NCBI GenBank assembly: GCA_021307315.1
Contig: JAJSPD010000040.1
Span: 186,001 to 250,000, forward strand
Source: Bisporella sp. PMI_857
Lineage: Eukaryota; Ascomycota; Leotiomycetes; Helotiales; Helotiaceae
Length of the DNA stretch: 64,000 nucleotides
Reading direction: 5' to 3'
The notes beneath the pieces are model-generated. The model did no database searches. It had not been told where the DNA came from and saw only the letters and a list, made by a program, of their open reading frames with translations. Below are positions 12,310-22,547 of this stretch, piece by piece; position 1 is the first letter of the stretch, and the number at the start of each line of letters is the position of its first letter. The translations under genes and the position numbers were made by a program.

Positions 12310-12702
12310 GTACCGACCTAACCAAAATTAATATAACTAAATAACTACTCAACTAAAATACAATCCAAAGTAGAATCAGATTCATTAGCCTCTTCTTCAT
12401 CTTTTTCTCCAAGTATAGCTTCTCCTGCGGCTATTTGCGTTCTCCTGATCTTAGTAATGTCTGCAAATTTCGAATTTGGACTCGTTTTAACTTTCATTCG
12501 TTTTCTTGGCCTAGCTTTCTCTAATTGAACTTCTAAAGATTGTATTCGGTAGTTATGATCTGCTAGAACACTTTCTTGCTCTTCAAACCCTTTATAATCT
12601 TTCTAAACAAAAGTCTTTGTGTTGGAAAGCTGCTGTCCTGAAGCATTTGGAACCTAGCTACTTGAGCTTTAATATCGATCGATTTTTGAGGAGTAGTAAA
12701 AA

Positions 12703-13919
12703 TTACTTGTTGAGAATCGATTTGTGGGCTATTATTGAAGCTTTCCGTAGCTTGTTGAGTGCTCTTTTTGAATTGCTATTTTCTAGGAGTAAAGGGCTCA
12801 AAAGAGGTTTAGCCATCGATTTTGGCCATAAACCGGTTGCTTTCCATCCAGCTTTGATTATTTTGGCCGATAAAGCTTCTTTTCTAGCTATCTGATAGCA
12901 AGCAAGAAAGTTTTGCTTTCCAATTGGGCTAGAATCAGTCAAAAGGTTCAAATGACTAACTGCCGTACGGTAGTGGCTTTTGAGTGATGAAAAAACCGAC
13001 AAATCTAAAGGTTGTAAAACATGTGATGTATGTGGCGGCAAAAAGAGCAAGTGGATATTGTTTTGATAGCAAAGATACATGAAATCAGTAGTTTCATGAC
13101 TGCCATGGCCGTCTAGAATAAGTAGTCTAGGCTCGAGAGTATTAGTTTGAGGAATAAACACTTTTTCTAGCCATTCTATTGCTGTAGAGTCTGAAGTCCA
13201 AGCATTGTCGGTAGCTGTAAATTGCCAATCTTTATATTGATCGATATTCGAAGAAAACCATTGTTGCTGAACTGACTTTCCTTTAAAAATAACCAATGGA
13301 GAAAGAGCTTTGCCGGTAGCAGAAATACATTCGATAAATGACGTCCAAGCTCGAGAACCAGGCTGTTTTTTTTGAATAGAACGTTTTTCAGAGCTTCCAC
13401 TACTAGGCCATTTGCTCCAAAGCCTTCCATTATGCCTGATTCGTCCATATTCCACCGATTTTCGGGTTTAATAGCCATAATAATAGGATTAGAAAGCCGT
13501 TGAAACCATGACTTAATTATACCGGTTGTAGCGCCATTAACTCTTGCAGAATCAATATTTCGAGCCCTTTTGGTCCGCAAAATAGGATTACGCCGTAAAA
13601 AGCCTTCTATCCAGCGTTTCCCTAGTTTTTTATGGTCTTCTTTGATCACAAGTAGCCGGCTAGCAAATTGACGGATTGGCCATGAGTCAAAGGAACACCT
13701 AGAGCTTCCTGGGTCAAAACCCAAGCAGATAAGTGTTCTCTTGTATCTTTGATAGCCTCTGTTGACTTTCTGATGCAAGACTATGATGTTCTCTCCCTTG
13801 GTTGCGATTTTGTAGTGTACTAAAGGAACACCCCATTCTCGACTAGCTAGTCGTAAAGACTTCCCGTTTCTAACGTCATTAAGAGCCGCAAGCAAATCTT
13901 GTTCAGTGTATTGAGGCAT
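12703..13919 (-). pseudogene. Fot1/pogo-type transposase, frameshifted
   Basis: The reading begins MPQYTEQDLLAALNDVRNGK and SLRLASREWGVP, the psq/CENP-B-like helix-turn-helix of fungal pogo transposases. It then needs frame changes near 13820, 13720 and 13660 before returning to FASRLL and KKLGKRWIEGFLRRNP. The DDE core shows NRWNMDESGIMEGFG. A one-base deletion near 13405 shifts the frame before SFIECISATGKALSPLVIFKG, LLILDGHGSHET and HTSHVLQPLDLSVFSSLKSHY, which carry the later catalytic Asp positions. The ORF end at 12703 is close to the usual length (about 500 aa). Multiple single-base indels make this copy unable to encode transposase, but its ends could still be mobilised in trans. Confidence 0.8.
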
Positions 13920-14013
13920 AATTACTCAAAGATAAAGAATTTCAAGTTTGAAGCAATTTGAATTGGAATTGATTTAATAATTAATTATATTGTTGAAATA
14001 ACGGTGTGAAAAT

Positions 14014-14069
14014 TCGCTTATTTTAGGTGATCGACATGGGGGGGTGATCGATATGGGGGTGCACGGACT
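14014..14069 (-). repeat. right terminal inverted repeat of the Fot1-like element
   Basis: Inverted partner of 12255-12309, with one CATGTCGATCACC variant of the subrepeat. The TA duplication follows immediately. Confidence 0.85.
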
Positions 14070-14071
14070 TA

Positions 14072-14819
14072 CAATTGATTCCATTGCCCGGAATATCTTG
14101 CGGAGGATCTTCTAACATATTCCTGTGATGCTTAGAACCCCTTCTAAAGAATTATTTGTTTCTCTTTAATTGGGTTTAACGGGCCGCTTAGATATTGTCT
14201 TATTCACTGGCAATAGCTACCGGAAAATTACCCATTAAGGACAAGGAGGTTGAGGTAATAACCATGATCTAAGTTTTAAGTATCATTATCTGGTCCCAAC
14301 CAAATCACATTGCCAGAAGACAGTATTCTGATATTCGCTATCTCATCGGTTTACCTTGTATTGACCCGTTGGATAAGTATTACGACCAGAATGAGCAGTA
14401 CAAGAAAGTTTCTCGATGTGATCGGGTTGTCCTACGAGTGCAGCTCGATTGATGGCGAAACGATAAATGAATTTATGTATAGTTGTAAACCTGGTGAAGT
14501 CGTGAGCTTCTTTGTTGGACCTCTGTATCTTGGCCAATGCGTCGGCAAGCCTTTCCTGGCCATGTTCAGCCTTATGCCGAATCAATACGCAAAATTTCGA
14601 CTCAAAATTGATCAACAAAGTGAGGGTATTGTTCAGCCTTACCACAGCGCTAGGATTTGAATAACCTATTCGGATCCATACAATGGTAAGATCCTCTTAC
14701 CGGGGACGAGTACATATCGTCATGTGTATTGTTTATTCCTAACGACTGCCGTGACAGGTCCGTGTTGTTATCGCCAAGTATGTAGAGCACGCCCGCAATC
14801 ATAGGCGAGCCACAGTAGA
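14072..14819 (+). other. transposon flank and possible 5' part of the CocE relic
   Basis: An open stretch at 14310-14660 reads SCKPGEVVSFFVGPLYLGQC on the plus strand. It could be the N-terminal part of the hydrolase relic that follows. The similarity is too weak to assert, and no start codon with supporting context was found. Confidence 0.25.
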
Positions 14820-16535
14820 TTTCAAAGTACTATGAGATCTTCAGATTCTGGTCCGAGATGGAAGTTTGTAGTAGATGTCTACTTGCCACTCTGGGAGGGA
14901 AAATATCCTGTACTATGTGGCCGTACTATATATGGGAAAAGGGTTGTTTTTGGCGGATCTGATTTCAATAACTCAGACGATATCGCGGCGTATGATAAAA
15001 CCGAAGATCAGTGGTACTCGACTACTGCCGATGTCGACACTGATATCCCTAACAAGGGGCATTGGTCTAGGTACTGGACTGCGCAGAGAGGATTTGAGAA
15101 TATTGCAACTTTAAACACATTCACATGTGTTCTACATGGCTATGCGATAGTGAAAATTGATCCCAGAGGTGTAGCGAAGACACCAGGGATTCGGGGGATT
15201 CCTGGTCAGATTGATAAGGACCGCTTTGATGCTGTGGAATGGGCCATTGAGCTGGCCTGGAGCGAAGGAAGTATCGCCCTGGTTGGTAGTTCCTTCGGAG
15301 CCAATGTTCAAAGGAATACGGCACAGATGAAACCTCAAGGACTAAGGTGCCTTTCCCTATGCAAGAACATCATCCCCTTCTGAACATGGTTGACCAAATG
15401 GATTGAAACCAACTTTCCTGATAGGTGACATCGACCTGTATCGTCAGGGAGCTTATACTGGCGGTATACCTACCAGTCGATGGCTAACAAACTGGTTTGA
15501 ACGCGTTCAACAAGCCTCTCCCAAGTAGGAACACACCGTCGATCTTATAGCATTAATCAACACCAATCCATTTTACAGCGAATTTTGGGAGAAACAATCC
15601 TACCAACCGAAAAAAGATCTTCCGTGTTTCCTGGCCGCGTCGCACATCTTTATAACCTATGGCCGCGCGGCCTATGAGGCTTGGAGAGTCAGAGACCCAG
15701 AAAATACGTACATCCAGCTGGTTGACTATGATTGCTATTCATGGCCAGCCATGAAGCAGCAGGGAAGATCCTTCATTTTCTCGATTACCTAAAGGGAGTG
15801 AAATATCCAAGACCAGAACCTTTTGGTATCCAGATGCGTCTCGGATACAAGAACTGGTACCGGCAGGCAGAAAGCAAATAGCCTGTTCTTGGTACAGCAT
15901 ACACTAGATGGTATCTTAGAGGCGATAGGACCCTCTCCTCCTGTGAGAAACCTCAGCCAGAACGGCAGTTCCCCTTCTCGACCAAAGTGACACCTAGAGC
16001 TAGATCCGAGGGTGATATTCTCCTCGGACCCATTTGGCAGCGACGTCGAAATGGCTGGTCACTTCTTTGCCACGCTCAGCGTTTCGCCGTCTATGGCGGG
16101 GCAGGCAATATCGTCCCGTATGGCGCGAAGGGGCAGCCCGAGCCTATGGCATAAGGGTTCCTTCGTACGAGCCATCGCAAACTTGATCCTTCAAAATCGC
16201 TTCCAGAGCGGCCGTGGTATACACAAATGGGAAGACAATGCGCTTCTTCATCCGGGCAACGCCGTTAGGGTGGACGTTGAAATTTATCTAGCTGCGGCGA
16301 GGATTCAAAAGGGATGGACGCTCAACCTGATATTCCTGGGTATAACCCCATGCCGATGGGGCAGTGGTATGGTGAGGGCCGTGAAGAAGGGTCACTACTA
16401 TCCATGTGGGAGGGCAGTGGATCAATTATGTCACTTATCCTGTTGTACCAGTCACACAGGGATACAACAATTTGGTCCGTTGATAGAAGATCGGCGGCTT
16501 AGTGCGTCTCATATGAGTAATCTACCTTAAAGCCG
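14820..16535 (+). pseudogene. CocE/NonD (X-Pro dipeptidyl-peptidase S15-like) hydrolase pseudogene
   Basis: The first block (14832-15383) reads FVVDVYLPLWEGKYPVLCG, GYAIVKIDPRGVAKTPG and ALVGSSFGANVQRNTAQMKP, so the nucleophile elbow GxSxG with its Ser is still present. After a frame break near 15360 the next frame gives DIDLYRQGAYTGGIPTSRWL, NTNPFYSEFWEKQSY and LAASHIFITYGRAAYEAW, interrupted by in-frame stops near 15530 and 15790. The C-terminal jelly-roll domain appears at 15990-16290 (DPFGSDVEMAGHFFATLSVS, LWHKGSFVRAIANLI, AVRVDVEIYLAAARIQKGW). It is followed by another frameshift into DIPGYNPMPMGQWYGEG. The block order and total length fit a gene of about 550-600 codons. It is a clear relic of an esterase or peptidase-like hydrolase. 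Confidence 0.78.
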
Positions 16536-17114
16536 TGGAAATTTTCGGAGGTATGTATTATGCAGATCGTTCCAGCGGGAGAAGATCCAATTCTTATGGC
16601 CACTATTGCCAATCTATAAACAGATGATATGAGGCAACTGGATCGCCTGTAAACTGCGCCGAATTAACGTAATTCACAAGCGAGTGGGGAATTGGTAGAG
16701 CCATTTTGAATTTCTTTGATGGATAAGAGAATCCTGCCCTTTTATTCGACTGATCTTGTGAGGATTGAACGCATGTTGGAGGCATGGTAGGTGTTTGAAG
16801 GAATGTGATGATTTGAACGTGGTTTTAGCGCGTAGTGCCCACTCGCCCGCGAAATACGTTATTTAAGCTTAAAAATTGGCTAGAGCAGGCTTGTTCGGAT
16901 CAGGAAATCCTCCACACCAATGAGGGCTGCGCCAGTGAACTTTCGCCACACCGATCCGGCATCAAACTGTATGCCGATCCGGCCGCTCAACTTGAAGACC
17001 GCTCATTGTTTTCCATCAAAACCGCCTTAAACTTATGAAGCGTTCTTTTGGACTGCTATAATATAGGCAGCTATACATCCTGTTCGCTAAGGATCGTATT
17101 TTTGGAGTTACGAC
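16536..17114. promoter_or_regulatory. promoter region of the Zn2Cys6 regulator
   Basis: A gene-free stretch upstream of the regulator. It contains two CCGATCCGG sites 23 bp apart, described separately. Short frames in it have no motif. Confidence 0.5.
16951..16982 (+). promoter_or_regulatory. two CCGATCCGG sites spaced 23 bp apart
   Basis: CCGATCCGG occurs at 16951-16959 and again at 16974-16982, about 135-165 bases upstream of the regulator's ATG. CCG-N3-CGG is an everted CGG pair of the kind bound by zinc-cluster dimers. Spacing of about two helical turns would place both on one face of the DNA. Autoregulation is a reasonable inference. A third copy lies upstream of the amidohydrolase. Confidence 0.5.
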
Positions 17115-19341
17115 ATGGCTGAGCGCAATATCACGAGGAGGTCTGGCCGCGGACTGCGCTGGGTCGAGGGGACGCAGTCCGAGAGGGAGAAACAAAAGGC
17201 ACACACCCGCGTGTGTGACCGGTGTATCCTGTTAGTTATATTGGATATTGAACTCCGATTCGCCCCTAACTTCTGCTAGAAAGAGAGTCAAATGTACGAA
17301 ACGGCCAGCGTCATCGAAAAGGCGCCTAGATGGCGGCCGGACTGACTATGCTAGGTGACCTAAAGCGCCCCAGCTGCTCCGCTTGTCATGAAGAAGACTT
17401 GGAGTGCACGTACTCCTATATCAAAAGGAGACCAGGCCCGGCAAGAGGATCACTCCGAAGAACGAAGGATAGCTCGAAGGCTGGTACTTCAAGCAACGGC
17501 TAGTTGGCCAAGCCACAAGACTCCTTACCCCGGTAGTTGCTGACTCTTCACAGGCATAGATGATGCTTGTACGAGTAGTACCGACTTTTGCACTCCTGAA
17601 ATCAATTTCTCCGTTCAGGACTCAGTCTTAGAAGATACCCTTATCCCAGTTGACCCTCAACATGACGATGTAGCGCTTCCCCTTACTCCTGCAAGCCTTT
17701 TTTGGGGCACCCTTAGCTCTTCGGATTCACTTAACTCACATCTTACCTTAGAACAACGTCGTGAACTGTAAGTTACCCAGGTATGGGCATAGAGTTGGCA
17801 GCCTTACTGAATGTGCTAGTACTCAACGCTTCTACGAGAATATCAACCCGTCATTTCCCCTATTCCGAGAAGACACCTTCTTCAGCCAGCTCGAGAATGG
17901 CATCATTAGTGACTACCTCTTATCGATCATCCACGCCATTTCCGCTAGAATTTTAGGCCCTGTTGCCTGGTGGAGTCAAGATATTCTCGACACGTCTTTA
18001 GCCTACCTGGTGAACACTGTTACAGTCGAGACTTGGAACCCTACGGAGCCTTTGTCACTTGATAACTTTCGTACTTCATGTCTCCTGACATTCTACGGCT
18101 TTCATCAGTATCCGGGAGAGAAGGCATGGACGAGAATTGCCCTGTTAAGTAGGAAAGCTTACCAGTGTGGGCTTCACCAAATTGATAGTGCAGAAAACCG
18201 AGATTCATTTGATTGGAATTTGATCAGTGACGATCGGATCGAGGATTGGAGACATGTCTGGTGGTGTATCTTCTGTCTGGACTCATATTCCAGTTTCTCA
18301 AACGCAACGCCGTACTCGGTTGAAGTCGAAAGCGTTAAAACGGCACTGCTAGGCACGTCTCTACACCCTGATGGGAATGGCAGCACCGGTCAGAAAAACC
18401 TCTGCTTTATTCCACCAGACAAAGCCCAATTGTGGAACACAGTCGAGGAGCTCCGCCGCGGTCCACCTGAGTACTATAACTTCAACCTTCACATGATCTT
18501 AACGACATTCCTGAAGGAAGCCGTGACGATTTTCCGCTTGCAAAAGCAAAATCCTTCAAACACTCTCCAGGAGCGGATGTCCTCTCTTGGGGAGAGCCTT
18601 TCGGCCATCAGACTGGCCTTGCCTCGTCGACACACAGAAGCCGCTCGAGACGTCTTAGGTATGGAATCATGTGCTCAATACCATGCTCGTCTCCTTACCA
18701 TCTTCAAGCTGCACATCAGCCGCCTTCTAGTTTGCCTTCCCGTCGGCCTACCGGATGATCCCCAATGGCAACCCCGCTGGCAGCAAAACCTGGAAGTCTG
18801 CTGCTCCATCGTCTCCACCATCCAGCATTGGGACCCCGGGTACTTGTTCACTGTCGATCCGGCGGTCTGTTTTATGGTCCTGCCCGTTCTCATTATCCTT
18901 CACTTGCATAGCTTGAACTCTGGAAACTCCAGCCAAAAAAGCCAGGAACAACTGTCCCGTTGGAAGAATATCCTCCGCTTGTTTTTGCAGCAATACGCTG
19001 TGTCCTGGGCTCTGCCTCGGTTCTTAGTAGGTATGTACTGTACATACGAGTCAACCATGAAATAGCCACTTAGTCAAGAAGAACTCTGACATTTCATCTT
19101 ATACACAGCCTCCTTCGACAAGTTTACATGCATTATGTTAGGCTCGTTGCACGCCAAGGATATCCATCAAACCCTGAGTCATTTCCACGGCCCATTGCAT
19201 CAGAAATGGCTCAAGTTTTTGTCCTTGTCGCTCGATACCCATGACAATCAATGCCAAGGAACAAGTGTGGGTTATTCCAGTTCTCGTGGTGAGACATTTG
19301 CGATGACAGAGATGGTCAACGATTCTCTTTACTGGATTTGA
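17115..19341 (+). CDS. Zn2Cys6 fungal-type transcription factor
   Basis: Six exons (17115-17230, 17280-17293, 17355-17483, 17554-17767, 17820-19030, 19109-19341) join in frame to about 638 aa. The zinc cluster lies at residues 34-61 and is a perfect C-X2-C-X6-C-X6-C-X2-C-X6-C (CDRCILKRVKC, then SCSACHEEDLEC). It is followed by a basic linker, YIKRRPGPARG. The cluster is split by two introns, one exon being only 14 nt; both introns have good branch sites (CTAAC, CTGAC) and TAG acceptors. The large middle part is the fungal-specific TF regulatory domain: RFYENINPSFPLFREDTF, DNFRTSCLLTFYGFHQYPGE and DWRHVWWCIFCLDSYSSFSN. It is a nuclear activator or repressor of unknown target. It is open from end to end although most surrounding metabolic genes are broken, and it is likely the pathway regulator of that decayed cluster. 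Confidence 0.85.
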
Positions 19342-19861
19342 TTAATTTCAAAAACATGAGAATCTAATTGGAGTAGGTAGGACCTCAATTCAGACACTTG
19401 ATCCTGCTGTAATAGCCTGTGTGTGCTTGGTAGTTTCCAGTGAGTTTTGAGAATTCATGAAACGTAAGGTATGATATACCCTTGTCTTTTAATTAGCAGC
19501 ATTGGTGGTTAGTTTGGCTGTATGGGGGGCTTTTATAGGCGGCCTGATATAGTGAATATCTTTCTAGAAAAATGCCTTTAAAGACTCCTCAAATTAGAAC
19601 CGCTGTATATCTAGAAAAATATATACCATGTTAGATATACCGTAATTTGATAATGGCGTAAGCTCTTTAGAGAATCTAGAACTAGAAATAGGATAATATT
19701 ACTACATTTCGCCGCCTTCTTCAACAAATTCCGGCTCCTGGAACTTTCATATTAGTGGGAATAATATAATTTGACCTTAGAGACTCGAAATTGTCCACTT
19801 TTCCCATGTGAGACTAAACTCTTGTTCAAAATCTCGGGTGAAGTTGTTGGTGAGAATATTA
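19342..19861. other. intergenic DNA holding repeat copy B
   Basis: AT-rich spacer after the regulator. Apart from the diverged repeat described next, no feature is supported. Confidence 0.45.
19413..19700. repeat. diverged direct repeat, copy B
   Basis: Diverged second copy of 7572-7850 in the same orientation and more AT-rich. It probably comes from a duplicated monooxygenase gene start or promoter whose coding part is gone or unrecognisable. Transition-rich differences are compatible with repeat-induced point mutation, which I have not quantified. Confidence 0.55.
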
Positions 19862-20140
19862 TCAGGTTTGTCTTTTAAGTGTCGGAGATGCCGTCATCAC
19901 GCACTTGCATCCCATGGCTTTGGCTACCTGGGCAGCAGCGGACCCAACTCCCCCATTAGCTCCCAGAACAAGGACAATATTGTTGTTGGTTGCCTCAGCG
20001 TGTTTGACATAGTAGAGTTGTGGTGTATAGAACACCCACGTGGCTGTTTGAAGGAAGGAAAGCTTCTGCGGCTTTTCGATTAGTATTATTTCAGGGATGA
20101 GGCAGTACTTCGCATGTGGGCGGCGGGCATTTTGAGACAA
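19862..20140 (-). pseudogene. quinone-reductase-like MDR (zinc-type alcohol dehydrogenase) fragment
   Basis: The minus-strand reading contains KYCLIPEIILIEKPQKLSF and then IVLVLGANGGVGSAAAQVAK, the nucleotide-binding GxxGxG loop of medium-chain dehydrogenase/reductases. The catalytic N-terminal domain and C-terminus are absent or unrecognisable, and only about 90 residues remain of a usual 330-350. It is treated as a relic. Intact enzymes reduce quinones or enones with NADPH. Confidence 0.6.
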
Positions 20141-20559
20141 GGTATGCAGCGCAGGTAGCGATAAAAGAAGAGCGGAGAAGTCGTAGTGATAAAATAGGCG
20201 AGGAGTTTAGAGTCCGGTAAACCACATTGTATACATACTATACTTATATTTCTTCAGGCCTTTGTAGACACAAGAACAGAAGAGATGACCAGCCTGACCC
20301 AACCCAACCTCCGATCGTCATTCCGTAGGGATCTGGAACTGGAAATGGGATATTAGGAAATCATCCCATATTATACAGGTACCAGGTGTGGCTTAGAAAC
20401 TCCCATTTTGGAATTAACCTTGATGAGGACATCTGGGGTAAATGAATGCTATATCCAGACCCTTCAGACCCCAGTGCTCAAACAATGAACATGCCGACGG
20501 GGAGAAGCAGGTTAGGTATTTGTAAAATATGGTTGAGACTTCCGTTCTACCACCTTTGC

Positions 20560-20760
20560 CTTGTGATTACCAGGCCACAGAAGGAAAATGTATCAGCACC
20601 ATGGTGGAAAAAGCAGGACACTGAAGCGGCTATCCCGGCTCCAAGTCCGGTCAGGGGACGAAGGACATTCCTCCAGAGGAAAGCCTGCGTGGTTGGCTTC
20701 GCATGGTAGGGGGGTTCTTCGCGCTATTTGGCGGTTTTGGCGACCTCAATGTGTAAGGAC
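20560..20760 (+). pseudogene. monocarboxylate-type MFS transporter, N-terminal remnant
   Basis: In one plus-strand frame, 20668-20750 reads IPPEESLRGWLRMVGGFF and ALFGGFGDLN. This is the entry into the first membrane helix of fungal MCT/MCH-type transporters, which usually read PPDGG-x-AW-x-VV-x-GFF. A stop follows at once and the remaining helices were not found. Upstream bases may carry the hydrophilic N-terminus in another frame. Confidence 0.45.
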
Positions 20761-21069
20761 ACTGGAACTGAACGCATGCCCCAGTCTCACTAACCGCTAC
20801 GTCCATACCAATGGTCTGTTCTAAAGCACATATTGAGAGACTATCCTGCTACTTTTATAGGCTTAGGCTCAGAGCTACTTTCCCGTTCGCTTGAGCAAAG
20901 TCTGCTGCATCCAACGGAAACAAAGCTCGATAGTAAGAAAGATTGCTAAATTGATAAAATTTCTTTCAGCAGTGAGACAGATGCATCCCAAGGTGCCAGT
21001 TCTAGAGAAATACTTACGTTGAAGCACTGACAATGACGAGGGGTGAATTGAGAATGGCTCAGACTGGAG
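20761..21069. other. gene-free interval
   Basis: No coding block or repeat was recognised between the monocarboxylate-transporter remnant and the acetate-transporter remnant. Other parts of the transporter may have decayed here. Confidence 0.35.
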
Positions 21070-21545
21070 AGCTACTTTAGAAAAAAATGGCTTTACGGAT
21101 GCAGCAAGAATAAGGACGTGCTCTACACAAAGAACCCCATTGCATTATAGTACTCCGCAGTCTGGTCGCCGTATGCCTCCACCACTCCCAGCCTAGGCAA
21201 CATAATAAATCCGTAGGCACTATAGAAAAAATATGTCAGAATGGGGTAAATTTCACTGGGTAACTCTATAAATTTTCTCTCCAATTTAGAGATCAAAGAC
21301 CATTAATACTGAGGCAAGGGCATATAGAACGAACCAAGTGCACTAAAAACAGTGTAAGAAAAAGTGTTTCCTCTGACTAGCTCCCATTGCGCTGATATCA
21401 GCAACGCAACACAGCCAACCAGTAGTGGTTCCTATGAAAACATCTTGGACAGATATTCCACGAAGACTTATCACGGCCAGTGAAATGGTCAACGGCGTCG
21501 TGGAAAAGCCACTCATATCCAAGGGAGCCTGGGATTGAGTCATGA
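21070..21545 (-). pseudogene. GPR1/FUN34/SatP-type acetate transporter remnant
   Basis: The minus-strand reading from 21543 gives QAPLDMSGFSTTPLTISLAV, then RGISVQDVFIG, the first helices of the GPR1/FUN34/YaaH family. After a stop at 21343 a second frame gives CTWFVLYALASVLM. Near 21200-21120 a third gives SAYGFIMLPRLGVVEAYGDQ and AEYYNAMGFFV, a late and very characteristic block. Helices between these are missing or altered. The family moves acetate and ammonium-related solutes across the plasma membrane. It is a relic of a gene of about 270-300 codons. Confidence 0.6.
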
Positions 21546-21579
21546 CTTGATCAGCCTACTATTCAGCCTGAGTCCCAAT

Positions 21580-22010
21580 TCTCCTTTCCTTACCATGGGC
21601 CTTCACTCACGTGCTTGCTACACTAGCAACCCAGACAGGAGTGTTGGAGACACGCAGGTACATGGCTTTTCCTTGCGGTACAAGGATATCAACACTTTCC
21701 GAGGCCTCATCGACAAAGGAGGCGTGATCCCACCAATGAACGTACGGAATGTTGATGAAGTTTGCCTGCAACTTTTTTCAACAAATTTCGTAAGCTTATA
21801 AACATGTTCCTTTTACAGTTGCTACATGCATTCGGTGACATTTCCGGTCAGGGCTCACAAGATTGGGATTCGATAATATTTCTAGTTGCAATAACCATTT
21901 TATTTCATTCTTGCGTGCAGCTATCTATTCGCCAAGCCATATTTCTGGGGGGGTTTTTATTTAAAATAAACGTTGGCTATGTTGATTAAGTTCTCGCCAG
22001 GCGCAAGACC
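21580..22010 (-). pseudogene. aryl-alcohol-dehydrogenase-like aldo-keto reductase remnant
   Basis: Minus-strand blocks appear in family order: APGENLINIANVY (usually GGNFIDTANNY, about 22010-21980), ARKNEIKMVIATRN (about 21925), KKLQANFINIPYVHWWDH (about 21790-21740) and SVDILVPQGKAMYLRVSNTP then WVASVAS (about 21700-21640). In-frame stops interrupt it (TGA before KKLQ, TGA near 21630). The order and HWWD signature identify an AAD-type reductase of the AKR superfamily. Intact enzymes reduce aromatic aldehydes with NADPH. Confidence 0.6.
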
Positions 22011-22191
22011 ATCCAATGTGATCAGGACAAGGAGACTCGATACCAACAATACCACACCTTCTGCCCTTTCCTTGGCTGCTCAGATATGTTCCTGCCCCAC
22101 GATTATGGAGGTAGTGACTTCTATACCCGGCTGGCCCTTCCTTGTTCTGGCAATAGCCATGTTTTCCATTATAGTGGGATAACAATATCAC

Positions 22192-22547
22192 CGCCTGCTT
22201 TCTTCCTTTTTCGGATCATGGTGAACTGGTTTCCTGACGGACTAGAGCCCCATCTCTCCATTTCTCCCTGGCTAACACCCCGGTATAATATTCTTCGATT
22301 AATATTCCATAATCCATATTCCATTTATGGAGCCTCATTTTCATCATCACCTGACAGCTGATGCTCGAAAATCACTACCAAGTTGTCTCCCATTCACTTC
22401 ATCTTCATTCTTGATTTTCTAAATACTCATACAATACTGCCAATATTGGCAAGGTTGATGGCTGAAACTGAGTTGTTTTGGCAGCTACGCGAAGACGATA
22501 AGAGTTTGATTTATGCACTTCCTCTAATGCCATTTGCTTTGCAAGAT
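22192..22547. other. gene-free interval at the edge of the relic block
   Basis: AT-rich sequence, probably including the 3' UTR of the minus-strand gene ending at 22548. No feature is recognised. Confidence 0.4.

Larger units (their letters stand above)
12253..14071 (-). mobile_element. Fot1/pogo-like DNA transposon with TA duplication
   Basis: The element proper is 12255-14069 (1,815 bp), flanked by TA at 12253-12254 and 14070-14071, the target duplication of the Tc1/mariner-pogo superfamily. Its ends are inverted repeats of about 55 bp starting AGTCCGTGCACCCC. Each contains the direct repeat CCCCATATCGATCACC twice, an arrangement known from Fot1-type elements. The ends differ at only a few positions, which suggests relatively recent insertion. 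The single gene inside, on the minus strand, is frameshifted. It inserted between the esterase and CocE relics. Confidence 0.88.

Noticed and set aside
20446..20709. 87-codon plus-strand frame starting at 20446
   Set aside because: The meaningful transporter-like peptide near 20668 is in another frame. This frame shows no motif.
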